DNA of 64,000 nucleotides from the NCBI GenBank assembly GCA_021234155.1, contig JAJEKV010000002.1:10594725-10658724 (forward strand). Direction: 5' to 3'. The notes under the pieces were generated by a model. The model searched no databases, had not been told where the DNA came from, and was given only the letters and a program-made list of their open reading frames with translations. The stretch's first letter is position 1, and the number at the start of each line of letters is the position of its first letter. This document shows, piece after piece, positions 47,642 through 58,510 of this stretch. The translations under genes were made by a program, and so were the position numbers. The DNA is from Isoetes taiwanensis (lineage: Eukaryota; Streptophyta; Lycopodiopsida; Isoetales; Isoetaceae).

Positions 47642-47920
47642 ATGCATGAAATTGCCAAGGCATCGACTTTGCCAAGGCTTATGGCACATTCTGATGATGA
47701 TCGCGATTCCATTACCTGCAAGATGAACCATGAGGACCTCTGTAAGTGCCGCCAGCGAAATATAGCACTAGAAGACTGGCTAGCTGTTGTTACTATGAAT
47801 CCTGTCTGTTTCTATCCGGATCCCTTTGATGTTGTGATTCACCTTCTATGGAATTCAGAGCATGGTTTGTTCATGATCGAAAGGATCTCTGGAGCGCCTG
47901 TTGATGATGAGTCTGAATGA
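47642..47920 (+). CDS. Unrecognised 92-codon ORF
   Basis: An acidic, protein-like frame (DDDRDSITCKMNHEDLCKC, then FDVVIHLLWNSEHGLFMIE). It could be a last exon of a plus-strand gene, since it ends EISGAP-like with VDDESE and a stop. No domain is recognised. Confidence 0.3.
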   Translation: MHEIAKASTLPRLMAHSDDDRDSITCKMNHEDLCKCRQRNIALEDWLAVVTMNPVCFYPDPFDVVIHLLWNSEHGLFMIERISGAPVDDESE

Positions 47921-48236
47921 ACATTGTTCAAGTTGGCATTGATGTTGGCACATTATTAGAGATTATATTCTTAAGTTTGTTTATTTTAGTACTGTAAAAT
48001 ATAATAGATGGTTTATATTCATCTAGAATATGAAATACATAAGGATGGGATGCATAAAGCAGCCAAATTTTAGGAAGATCCCTTTACAAAATCACCTGAG
48101 GGATATCCTTATATTTGATTCTATAATAGATCAAATATAGTAGCAAGAGAAAGGGGATCACTGACTATTTAAATCTTGGGAGTACTTTAGGTAGAAACAG
48201 AAAAACAAGATCAGAAGACCCCGAGCTCTGCTTGGA

Positions 48237-48710
48237 TCAGATCGCCCAAATTAAAGAGCTCAATGTTATGCCTGCCAAAGACCTGGACCAGTCATCCAGA
48301 TCCTGAATCCTGTGCGTGGTGTTCTGAAGAAGCATCACTGATAAAGCCTCCCTCTGTCTCTGCTGCTCCTGGAAAAGTTTCTGAAAAACCGGTTTGAGAG
48401 AATTATGCCTCCACAACTCCTCCTCCTTTAAGACCCGCCTCAGAGCCTTTCCTCTGGTAATATATGCCTTCAAAGAAACCAAAGTCTCTTCCACAGCACA
48501 ATTATCCATTTCAGCTTCCTGATTGAACATTCTATAAGATCCTTGCGCCCTCAATTTGTTATACTGAGCTCTGATTTCTCTCTTGCCATTGCTGTTCAGT
48601 TTTGTCAGCACATTCCTTTGGACCTCATTTGCATGCTCCAAGATTGGTTCAGCCAGTTGCGACTGTATCTCGACCATGGTATTGCCGAGTTGTCTCCTAG
48701 TTTCCACCAT
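48237..48710 (-). CDS. Unrecognised helical protein, 157 codons
   Basis: A complete minus-strand frame rich in Q, E, K, R and L (QSQLAEPILEHANEVQRNVL, then VFQKLFQEQQRQREALSVML), predicted coiled coil. No catalytic motif or known domain. It lies between palindrome clusters A and B. Possibly a host exon or the cargo of a repeat. Confidence 0.4.
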   Translation of the reverse strand: MVETRRQLGNTMVEIQSQLAEPILEHANEVQRNVLTKLNSNGKREIRAQYNKLRAQGSYRMFNQEAEMDNCAVEETLVSLKAYITRGKALRRVLKEEELWRHNSLKPVFQKLFQEQQRQREALSVMLLQNTTHRIQDLDDWSRSLAGITLSSLIWAI

Positions 48711-48983
48711 CTTTCCCCTGGGTTCGCTGCTTCCAAATGAATCAATAAATCTCCCTATGCAATGATGTCAAATTATTAAATATTTTATCCTTTTGTTTGT
48801 TTTAGTACTGTAAAATATAATAGATGGTACTGTATAATATAATAGATAGTAATGTCAAGGATAGCTACAGTGATCAATAATGGTGCTACAGTGCACATCA
48901 ATAATGCTGCAACAGTGCTGCAGATTAATTATCTACCACATATATTCAATTGAATACTATCAGCCAATTTTCATACTAGAAAC

Positions 48984-49119
48984 CTCGCACCGTAGCCAGG
49001 TGCAAGAATGGCCATTACTTAAACGTGGAATGATTCAATTTGGCACCGTGGCCACGGTGCGAAATTGCCTGCCCTCACAAAGTAATTTACACGCATTTCG
49101 CACCGTGGCAATGGTGCAG
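48984..49119. repeat. Palindrome cluster B
   Basis: Three copies, centred at 48995/6, 49051/2 and 49108/9 (spacing 56 and 57 bp). The middle one is the perfect palindrome GCACCGTGGCCACGGTGC. It lies just beyond the 3' end of the histone-H3-like unit (minus). Confidence 0.9.
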
Positions 49120-49209
49120 TGTAGATATACATAGAGATTACATACAATCAAAATACTTAGCAAGCAAACAATATATAGAACAAAAACCATTTCATTAATA
49201 TAAAACACT

Positions 49210-49990
49210 TTACATGCCTCGGAAGTAATTTGTCAAGGCAACATCCTGCCTCATTATTGTCACTCTCTTGGAATGCACAGCACATTTCACACAGTCTTCG
49301 AAGAACCTGACCGTAGGGGGGTTCACAGTTTTGGGCGTATAACCCATCTGCATGCACGGGAAGGGGGTTTTTTGGACCCATTTTCGTACATATACGGTCG
49401 GCAGGGGGTCCTTTTTCTGGTATTTTTTGCACTATCCTAGGTAATTTTTATTTGAAAGGGGTCAAAATTTGCTTTTAAAGATCCGTATACAAGGGGGTTT
49501 TTTGCCACCCCATGCACACAGATGGCATATCCCCCTTATACATGAGTGAATCCCCCTTGCTCGTGCAGAGCATCAAGGGCATCTGCAGTGAAGCGAGTCA
49601 CCTCTTCTGGCATTGGAAAAAGTCTACCAGCATTCCAGTACCTTCTACTATCCCCCCTCATCTTATAGTATCTCTCCTGAACCGTCTCCCTACATATTCA
49701 AGCCATTGTGAGCTTCGGAAGCACCCACTCCACGTGGTTCTGGAAGTGCCGAATTTCCCGAATCCATCTATAATTTGGTTTAAACGGCTCACCCTTCTTA
49801 TTCAGCTTAGGAGGGCTTTTATAGAGAACCTGTTTCTTCTGCAGCTACTTAGGCTTAGTAGACTTCCTCTTACGTCTACTGGATTCCCCGACCTCTAAAG
49901 GCTGCTCAACAACAGGGAACCACTCATTTGTATCGGTACTACGGTTTGTACAACCAATCACAGTAAATGCTGCCTCTTGTAGAATGACAT
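49210..49990 (-). pseudogene. Histone H3-fold protein resembling centromeric H3 (CENH3-like), broken
   Basis: Minus strand. From about 49985, a basic tail (SSRRKRKSTKPK) leads to an alpha-N/alpha-1 region WIREIRHFQNHVEWVLPKL and CRETVQE, then EEVTRFTADALDALHE (alpha 2). After about 240 bp of unrelated sequence, VRFFEDCVKCAVHSKRVTIM continues to FRGM and a stop at 49210-49212. FED, C-A-H-KRVTIM and D--L match the H3 C-terminus closely. The divergent tail, the basic start and the divergence from canonical H3 suggest a CENH3-like variant. About 20 extra residues lie between alpha 1 and alpha 2. Two stops, TAG at 49845-49847 and TGA at 49698-49700, interrupt the frame. Canonical H3 is ruled out; whether it served centromeres is inference. 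Confidence 0.7.
49316..49556. other. G/C-run-rich insertion or intron inside the H3-like gene
   Basis: Splits the H3 alpha-2 region. AAGGGGGTTTTTTG occurs near both ends, and CCATCTGCATGCACGGG (about 49345) is inverted as CCCATGCACACAGATGG (about 49510), giving foldback potential. No convincing splice donor starts it, so insertion is favoured over an intron. Confidence 0.5.
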
Positions 49991-50770
49991 TTTCTGCGAT
50001 TTGAGTTGTCACAGGGACCTAGATAGGGACACCCTGGTACATAACATTCAGGGGTTGGAATACATTACGAGCGAGGAGCAGGGAACATTACGACGGGCAC
50101 ATCCACATCTTTCCCAAAGATCCCGATGGTCATCCTCATGGGGCTTAGCATTCTCATTGTCGGCCAAGCAAGTCCGCCCTGGTTTACCTCCACCGATCCA
50201 ACTTCCGGCACTCTACGAGGAAGTCCGGTAATGTAATCTATCTCATTAACCAGCAGAGACAATGTGCCTATTGTTGGCGACAAAGAAGCCATCAACACGG
50301 CCCACACGGACGAAGGAATGGAGTGCCTCAAGCAAGTTGTCGGCTCCTATCGAAGGAACAGGCAAGCTGCGTTAATGCAGTGCAACTACTACATCGGCGT
50401 TAATCCATTTAAACAATCATCGGGCACATAAACTCCATGACAGATACCGTTTGCACATTGCAAAAAGTTCCTTCTCCGGACTAAATGGCGGCCAGAGAAC
50501 AGTAAACATGCCTTGGCTCGGAAGGTATGTCTCTAAAAATCTCCTCTGCCCCATTGGCAACATTCTGAACTACAAAGGTGTCGGACACGCTTGATGAATG
50601 ATTTCTGGCTCGGAAGACTGAGCTATGTTCTGGTTGTTAGAAGCACTGATATAGTTAGTGGCGCCGCCCTCGCTGTCTTGCCCATCATGTGTGCCGGCGG
50701 CGCCTTCTCTTCTCGTTTTTGGTTCTTTGGGATTGTTAGATCCGGCATTCTCGCTATTCTGTGCCATTGT
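49991..50770 (-). CDS. Unrecognised minus-strand coding unit upstream of the H3-like gene
   Basis: An ATG near 50767 opens MAQNSENAGSNNPKEPKTRR, a polar tail reading to a stop near 50570. Further downstream, in other frames, NLLEALHSFVRVGRVDGFF and GLPRRVPEVGSVEVNQGGLA look protein-like. They may be exons of one gene, possibly including the H3-like exons, or separate remnants. No domain is recognised. Confidence 0.3.
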
Positions 50771-50885
50771 CTCTGAACTGTAATACAACAAATGAGTGGA
50801 CGAGATTGATAAATATGCAATGGAATGTCTTAGAACAAATATCAAAAGCAGACAACATCGATAACAAAGATAATTATATAAAGAG

Positions 50886-51017
50886 TACCGTTGCTACCGT
50901 GCGAACACCGCAAAGCATAGCCACGGAAACGAAATGTTTTTGCACCGTGGCCACGGTGCGAATAGCAGTTAGTTGTAAGCACAGACAACAGTGTTTTTGC
51001 ACCATGGCCACGGTGCG
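50886..51017. repeat. Palindrome cluster C
   Basis: Three copies, centred at 50893/4, 50950/1 and 51007/8 (spacing 57 and 57 bp). The middle copy is the perfect GCACCGTGGCCACGGTGC; the third differs by one base (CCATGG). Confidence 0.9.
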
Positions 51018-51129
51018 AGTAAAATAGAAGTGTGAAGCAAATCAAAATGAAACTGAAGTTTATGTTCGACATAACAAGAATAGAGATTTAAGTTCAAGTC
51101 TTTGCATTAATTAACAATGGTTACAACTT

Positions 51130-52100
51130 CATTTTCTTAGAAACATGTAAGTCATCGGACACTTTGACTTCTTCCAATTCGGACTCCTGCATCAAAGATC
51201 CAACGGTACATAAGGCGAGGAATCAGGGCCCCTCTCTTCCCAAGTCGGTCCGAATTGTAGCCTTATCCACGGGACAAGGCCAATGCAAAATATTGGCAGC
51301 CATAGAATACACACTAAAGCCACCAAAAACATGGGTGGCGATATCTTTCCTAACAGCCACTACTCGATCAGAATTGGCAGATAATGGGATGTGACTACCA
51401 ATCAACGAGAGGGCCTTGAGTTTCAAAACCTCCTCAGGTCCATATAGGCTATACTTAGAATGGAACACAATGATCTCTCCCTTATAAAGGTAGCCCATAT
51501 AGTGGCGATACTTGCATCTCTGCCAAGGGTAACTCTGTCATGTCTGGCGCAAAAAGCGTCCACAAAAATCTCCTGCGCAATACACAATCGTTCTTAGGCA
51601 CTTAACAAAATAAGTAAACTTATGGTAGCTTACCTCCACTTCATCAGATGCAATAACCCCTTTGGTAGAAATGTTGATCGACGACCTGGAAAAGCTTGAT
51701 TCGCTCTTTGATACTTGTTTTGCACTATCTTTAGCTTCTGATGAACTCGCCTCGAACTTTACTTCTGAGACTTCCTTCAAGCCCATTTCTGCCATCTCCA
51801 GAACTCTATCAAAAGCAATCTCAGGAGCTATTGAAGTTCCATCATAGTTAAGAGATCGTGCAGCTCCCTAGGCACTTCCGGCTCGAAGTCAATGAAGTCG
51901 TCTAGAGCAACAACGAAAGCATAGATTTGTCCAAGGACCTCATCTTCCCTCAAACCAGTAATGGAAGATATATCATGGAGAAGAAGATAGTCTTTCCCTC
52001 CTATGTTAACTAGCAAGGCTTCCGAGACACCCCATCTATCAAGATTCTCTTCATGCTCATCTACGTCTTCATCCTCGTCCTCGTCGAGCTTTTCCACCGT
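51130..52100 (-). CDS. Unrecognised two-exon coding unit between clusters C and D
   Basis: It starts MEKLDEDEDEDVDEHEENLD at 52097, continues with LLLHDISSITGLREDEVLGQ and, after a frame change near 51830, FDRVLEMAEMGLKEVSEVKF to a donor GAG|GTAAGC near 51633. An acceptor TTGCGCAG near 51572 leads to EIFVDAFCARHDRVTLGRDA; after another shift, LSLIGSHIPLSANSDRVVAV. Acidic N-terminus, no known domain. Good coding texture and splice sites suggest a real gene now decayed. Confidence 0.4.
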
Positions 52101-52723
52101 TCACATCTTTATCATCAAATACCTCCTCTCACGGTGATCGAGGTTCCGCAATAGCCTTCACCTGTGGTTCTTCCCCCTCTCCACAGTGGAACCAGATATA
52201 TCATGTAAGTAGCAAACATGTTGGATATAAATTATCCTTCCCATCCTTCTCACATAAGTCTACCGGCGGTCTCTTGAACGACCTTGAACCTTATCATGGT
52301 CACCTTTGGGAAAAAGCTTGAAAAGGACTTTAGACTCAATACAATCTTCCCAAATGGGGAGGAAGGACGCCGCTTGGTTTACGCCACGGCCATGAAGCTC
52401 TGAATGCTCTGACCATACACATCACGTGTTTGTTAGCCTCGAGATTATATCTACCGTTAAGCGTGGTTATTATGAGACTCGATTAGCGTCTACTGGGGTT
52501 TCGGTTTGTTGGCCGAACTCATCCGGGTATGACGATTCGATGCTTTCTTCCTTCTGACGTCTGGTCATACCATGCAGGAACTGTTCCCAAGCTTTCTCGA
52601 CCCGTTTGACATTCGCGAATTGTAGCGCCTCCTTTAGTGCAATAAAAACACGATTGCCTATATGGCAAGTGCTGCGAGCTCTAACGCGAAACTAAAATGT
52701 CTAAGTGTCGGCGAGGAATATCT

Positions 52724-52928
52724 ACATGCCGTGGCCCGCAGTCTTGAAACAAACATAAACGCCAAAGGCAACAATACGTTCTTCGCCCGGTGGCCACGGT
52801 GCGATATTTTGCCGAAAAAAAGGCCAAAATTAAGTTAACTAAAACATACTACACCGTGGCCCGTCTTGCGAAACTACAACCACGACTACACAAACTCCAC
52901 ATGTTTCGCACGGTGGCCGCAGTCTTTA
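52724..52928. repeat. Palindrome cluster D
   Basis: Four degenerate copies, centred near 52734, 52793, 52859 and 52916 (spacing 59, 66 and 57 bp). CGGTGGCCACGGTGCG at 52788 is the best preserved. Confidence 0.8.
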
Positions 52929-52995
52929 CTTTGCAAAAGGATATAAGTTATTGGCAAACAACACCGGATTTGAACCCAAAGAACACCATTGTTAT

Positions 52996-54216
52996 TTATT
53001 TGTTTAATCTGTTTTCACTTAAGAAAAGTACAACAGGAGGCATACAGAGCTTTGTTGTATACAACTCTTCCCTACGTTTTCCTACCTTGACACCATCCAC
53101 CAAAAAATGGAAGACGTTTAAGTCACTTTCTGATTCCAAAATAATTCTTACATCAAATAAAGACCATGCTTCTTCGACTTTTAAGGTTTTAAACAATTGA
53201 CCACTTTTGAAGATAGAAATGTCAATGACCGCAGAATGGGTACCATCAGCATCGCCTTGTTCCACCGGAACCCACGTCCATCTGCTCCCTTCTTTTACTT
53301 CCCTCCATCTTCTGTATTTGAAGGTAATGTAAACTGTTTGCTTTCGAATACAATACCTGATTCAAACGCTTTCTTTCTTTATCCTGCAATGTACCTTCTC
53401 AACTCCTTCATGCAGACGGGATGACCATTCATCACATAAAATGTCATCCAGAAACAACTGACAATCACTTACAGTAAATATTTTTTATGTCTTCTTGACA
53501 TTCTCGACATTCTTAAACAATGCAATAAACATATCGATGGGTACATTTACTTTCACGTGTCCACAGACTCCACCTTTCTCCTTCAAAGCTAATTGAAAAT
53601 TTTTACGGACAATTTCAACTTGACAAGAAACAAGAACTGGAATCCATTGGGCGGGAACTAAGCTCGTGATAATGGGGGCAATGGTAAGTCCACAATTTTG
53701 CCTTTCCGAGGATAATACTCATATCTTAAGAACCAAATCCCCTTTCCCTTGTTGCACTTCGCTTGACCTTCAAAAAGTAAGGATCCAATATCATAATAGA
53801 AAGCACGGAAGATGCTTGTGATAGAATTCGATGGTTCCAGGTCCAGCACATAAGAAATACAGAGCCCTGAGATACCAGAAACCCAATTAGTTGATTTCTT
53901 CAAAATATAATGAATGACGGATTAGCAACGGAGATATAATGAAACTCACAATTAGCACGGCTTCGGGGAAATTACATTAGATCTTATCTTTTCTTTTCTT
54001 ATGTAGGTGGTGTATAGGTGTACCTGACTTGATATATACTTCCCTCTCACCTCGAACTTCGACAACAATAGCCTTCCAATGGCATGAAATAACATTTCTC
54101 CCGCCTTTGATCACCCTGTGAGGACCTCCTCGAGTGGCGGTGAATGTAATGAAGCTTCCAAGAAATATATTGAAGCAGACGAAATCGTTCTCAGCTGTGG
54201 CAGAGGTAATTGCCAT
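52996..54216 (-). CDS. Unrecognised multi-exon coding unit upstream of cluster D
   Basis: Blocks: 54216-53977, MAITSATAENDFVCFNIFLG and GGPHRVIKGGRNVISCHWKA, with a possible donor (GAG|GTGAGAG); 53903-53658, ISGLCISYVLDLEPSNSITS and GIWFLRYEYYPRKGKIVDLP; 53265-52996, AVIDISIFKSGQLFKTLKVE and VFHFLVDGVKVGKRREELY. The texture is protein-like, but no domain is recognised. Frames between blocks are broken or intronic. Confidence 0.35.
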
Positions 54217-54595
54217 CTGAAATGAATCGGCAAAATAATTAGATCAAACAGTCTGAATCAGATGAGCTCGCAGAACTAGAAGGATTGAAAGCATTAGCAA
54301 ACCTGGATGGAGAGGCGCGAAAAGACGGGCCGTTGAGGAAGGGAGGGGGGCACATAGACACCCCAACATTTGGCTACGAATTCGGTATGAATAATTTGTA
54401 ATTATTGCTTCCCGCCCACAATCAAACCTCCGGGAAGGTAGGTATGGATAATGCCAACCTGCCACCTTTGACGACACCTCCGCATGGGAAGGCGTGCATG
54501 GATGAAGAAAAAGCACAGACACTTCGCATTCTCATTGGCCACGCGATTTCCATGTTGGCATCGAGGTTGGGACAATAAGTGATCCCAAAAAAACT

Positions 54596-55000
54596 CTAAT
54601 GGCTTTGCTTTCTTGCTGGATCCGCTTGTGACCTTGTGTTGAAGCTTGCCGCAAATCTATCATTCGATCTCTCTGCATAAGGTTTGAAACCTAATTCTAC
54701 AACTAAACCCCCCGATACAAGATGTTTCAGAGGCACAGGAGGCAAAATCACATTCTTACTTGTACTTTCCTTACCTGCGATGGATGAAACCCTTCTTTTC
54801 AAGCCTTTTTGATCTCTACTTTCTTGCCCAATTTGCTTGTGACCTTGCGTTGAAGCCTGGCAAAACGAGCTTCAAAATCCTCTTCTTTTACTTCCGCACC
54901 TTTAGTTTCTTCTTGGAATCTTATATGAGGCCTGCAAATCTGTAGTGGTGCAGCAACATATGCAATATGGAAGGGTTTGCACAGACTGCCGCCCAACAAC
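54596..55000 (-). pseudogene. Duplicated exon fragments with a splice donor, related to 42.1/44.1 kb
   Basis: The minus strand at 54920-54780 reads EEDFEARFARLQRKVTSKLG, KKVEIKKA, a stop, KEGFHPSQ and the donor GTAAGGAAAG. The KA-KEG--PSQ end and donor closely match minus-strand sequence at 42110-42080 and 44150-44105, upstream of the cyclophilin copies. A second partial copy of the GCTTCAA-CAAGGTCACAAGC stretch lies at about 54650-54615. A repeated host exon of unknown product. Confidence 0.4.
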
Positions 55001-57146
55001 AATGGCGACTGCAGTTTGGAACGGTTCCGACATATTCTAGGTATATTCTGGCATATACTTAGAATATGCCAAAAGCCCACATGAGCGAGGGTTCCTCCCA
55101 GGGGCAACCCAAAAAAGGAAGAAAGGACAATTAGCAAAATAGAATGATTAGGAACTAAAAGGGAGAACTTCTTCGCCAAGCTTTTGCTTCAAAAGGTCCG
55201 GCTATGGTTATGGCGTAGGCACAAGTTTGTCGGCTGGGGGCGGGTGTAAATATGGTAATGCTACCCAAAAAGCACTGTCCGGACAAGTGCTGTAAGTGCT
55301 TTAGGTGCTTTACCCTCGAGTGCTTTTTCGTTCAACGACATTGTTTGATGATTACTCCAGAAATAGAACGGATCATCCCGTGGAGGTAGGGATCGATGAC
55401 ATGGATGATCCCGCGCGAATTGGGAGATGAATTTTCATGTTTGGCGGGATTTCTAGATGGCCGGATTCTTGGAGGGAAATTCTTGGTTGTCATTCTTTCA
55501 AGATTTCTGAATCTAGATTTTCCGGCCGTCTTCAATTCCAATCCAATTCAATCTTTGATCTGCTTCTCATGGCTGATAATTCACTTGCAATTCTCAATCC
55601 AATGCCAATCCCAATTCTAATTCCGAGAGCATTGCTGTCGGAAAGGAGAATTTATCCGATTTTGAAGCCAAGAGGAAGAGAGAATCCGAAAAAGAGATTG
55701 AAACTAAAGGAAAAAGAAAACATTGCACCAAATGAGAAGAAGAGAAAAACATTTTCTCGATGATAGAAGGTTGCAAGAGGCATCAAAAGAGCTAACTCGA
55801 CTCTTTTAATCACATTGTGAGGAATGTTTCGGAGGATTTAGACAAAGGGAGAATTCTTCAAAGACTTTTTGAAGAAAAATACACATTTACCATTGCAAGG
55901 AGAATTACGGATCCCAAGAACTCCGGCTGTAATGCATACCATGATTTCCAATGTCCGAGAGACAATGCAGCCCAAAAATGCAAAAGAAAAAAACTGATAT
56001 TTTGCAAGCAAGAAAAGAGCACTCTACAAATGGCAACCCTGTTGGCCCGTGGGATCAATCAACTGCAATTTCAAGGGTTCTATCTATTCCACGAAAAATC
56101 CATTTGCCATGGCATTTAGAAGACAATTTTTGTAATCAAGCGCCCCCGGTCAATGTTTGGAAGGAAGAGAAGAAAAGATGCCTTCCACAAACTGAAGAAA
56201 TAGCCACAAATGAAGTATTGGGATGAAAATACCGTAGTATCACCTTATAAGAAGCATGTGAGGAAGCATTTGAATGATAAAGGTGAGAAAATTGATCATC
56301 CTATTCATCCGCTAGAGATGACACGAGGTATAGTTTCGACCATACATTTTGAATGCTTTCTTTCTTTCTTTTTGTTTAGAAAGTAACTAAATTTTTTCAT
56401 TGTGCGTGTTCAACTATATCTTGGTTTCAAGAAGGAACATCCGGATATGAAGATGTCCCAAAGAAGCTTTCGAGAAACCAGCCAAGCTACATTAGAAAAT
56501 TAAAAGAAAGGGGAGACCCGTTGCGCCAATACCATTTGCATTTAGAATTTGTAAAAGGCAAAGCCATCAATAATATGAGGACAGATCCTCATGGTGTTCA
56601 CAAGGAATGTAAATGTAAGTGCAAAGTTTGTGGCCCAGTCGATCCAGATATGGCCAAGGAGAACACCATTAAATCAACTAGTGATTATTGGAGAATGGTG
56701 GTGTGCCAAAAGGATGAGAGTGAAGAGTGGCATAAGCACGTGTGTTTGATGCACTTGTACAAAGTGTGGGTTAAAGAAGTAAGTATGGTTTCCTTTTGCT
56801 TGTACATTACTTTTAAGTAGTATCTAATCTAAACCTGTTTCTGTCGATAGTCTTGGTCATCTTTTTCCTCAACAGTTATCTTGTCCGGGTTGTATGTGAG
56901 TGTCCCCGCTGATAGGAATGCTCGACTTCACTCAAACACGGGAAAAGATTGAGTGTTCATGCCTGCAGATTTATGTTCTCTAAATTTCAAAGTCCGCTAC
57001 CTTGAAATAACTAAGTCCCAGAATAAATCACATTGTGCCTTGCTTTTATTTGAAGCACTAAGGTTTGCAGGTATTCTACAGAGTTGTCAAAGTCTAATCC
57101 AGTGATAGAATTCCAAAATTATCCTATTAGAGTGATGTGCAAAATC

Positions 57147-57370
57147 TTGATTCTCGCCAGGACATTGACCAATTCTTGACCCGGTCAAGTGTGATCATTT
57201 TCAACAAGCTCGATGCAAGACTTCATCCGCATCAATCCACATATTCTCAAATTTCTTTGAGTTCATGCCAAGATTAAAATCATTTGCAAAACCATTAGGT
57301 TGTGGCTGTAAGGAGTCTTAGAGTCTAGACTGCTTTTTCTTGAATTGGGAAAGTTATCAACTCCATACAT
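57147..57370. repeat. Dispersed direct repeat, copy 1
   Basis: About 220 bp matching 60572-60792: TTCTCGCCAGGACATTGACC, AGATTAAAATCATTTGCAAA and TTCTTGAATTGGGAAAG are shared. Lies inside the decayed SDG/HGKG gene. Confidence 0.85.
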
Positions 57371-58379
57371 CCGCCATTATTGTTTTTGTATTGCGGGGTT
57401 GCCAACATGTCCTAAAAAGAGAGGAACAAGCAAAAGTCTATCAATGTCCAATGGAAAGTATTTGAAAAGGTACTAACTATCAAATTCAAGCATATTACTT
57501 TCTAGGAGTTGAGCTAATCATTTGACATTGAACTGCCGAAGAAGTCCAAAGAAAGAAGAATATTGCCAAGCTATCTAAGAAACCCCAAAGGTTACTAGAT
57601 TGGCCTACAAGACGGGCAGTCCTTTTTGAATTTAATGAGCATGCAAAAAGACTATGAAGTCTTTTGTTCCACATAATTATAAAGCTCATTGGCAAGCTAA
57701 GGAATTCAAGAAATGCTTGGCAACCATACCGTGATGATACTATTGTTTTACATCATAGACTTTGCAGAAAATTACGGATTTAAGATCCAACAGAAGCTCA
57801 ACTCGCCATTGGCATACCGATCGTGTCAATTCTAGTGCATATTACTTACGGAGGATGAAGAAAGAAGAAGAAGAAGAAAGAAGGAAGAGAGAGGAAGAGA
57901 GCTTGAACAAGAAGAACAAGGACTCCTGCCAAGGAGAAGAGAAAAACAAACTCTCAAAGGTATTGTGAAGGAGACTTATTTCTATATTAGTGATGACAAA
58001 ACACATGACACGAATTTGTCCAACATTGTCTACAAATGCATGCCGATTGGTTGCAAAGTATTGGAATTGAATATAAGAAACATGTATTTTGGAGTGATGG
58101 TCGTTCTTCACGTTCAAGTCTTCAAGACCATTCCATTTTCTTGGTAGATTTTATGGGAGAAAGGGTAAGGATCTCCTATGGAATTTTTTTTTTTGCTAGC
58201 TCACATGGCAAAGGTGAGCATGATGGTGTTGGTGCGCTTATAAAGAGGGTACTAACTCAAGAGCAAATGAAGTACAATGGATGCAAACCTGCGGTGTGCA
58301 CATGAGGTTGTTAATTTTCTCCAATTGTACTTTCAAAATCATCCATCCGATAATGATATCAAAAGGTATTATTCCTTTT

Positions 58380-58510
58380 TTTTTGTTTTAGATTAGAGGT
58401 TGAATTTCTGTCAAAAGACTTAAAGCACTTACAAAGACTTGATGTTACAAAAGTTATTCTCGAGGTGGAGTCTTCAAACATTGACATCGAGAAAGAATTG
58501 AATGCCATAC
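58380..58510. repeat. Exon-flanking repeat, copy 1 (pair with 59200-59340)
   Basis: Shares AAAGCACTTACAAAGAC and GGAGTCTTCAAA-type phrases with 59200-59340. An old duplication inside the transposase-like region. Confidence 0.6.

Noticed and set aside
48984-52928. CRISPR-like look of palindromic repeats with regular spacers
   Set aside because: Only three or four diverged repeats per cluster, no cas genes, and clear plant nuclear context.
55250-55330. Telomere-like TTTAGG/GTGCTTTAGG run
   Set aside because: Not the plant telomere unit TTTAGGG and only a few imperfect copies.
57840-57910. Possible acidic/basic protein segment (EEEEERRKREEE)
   Set aside because: It comes from a GAAGAA simple repeat within a decayed gene.
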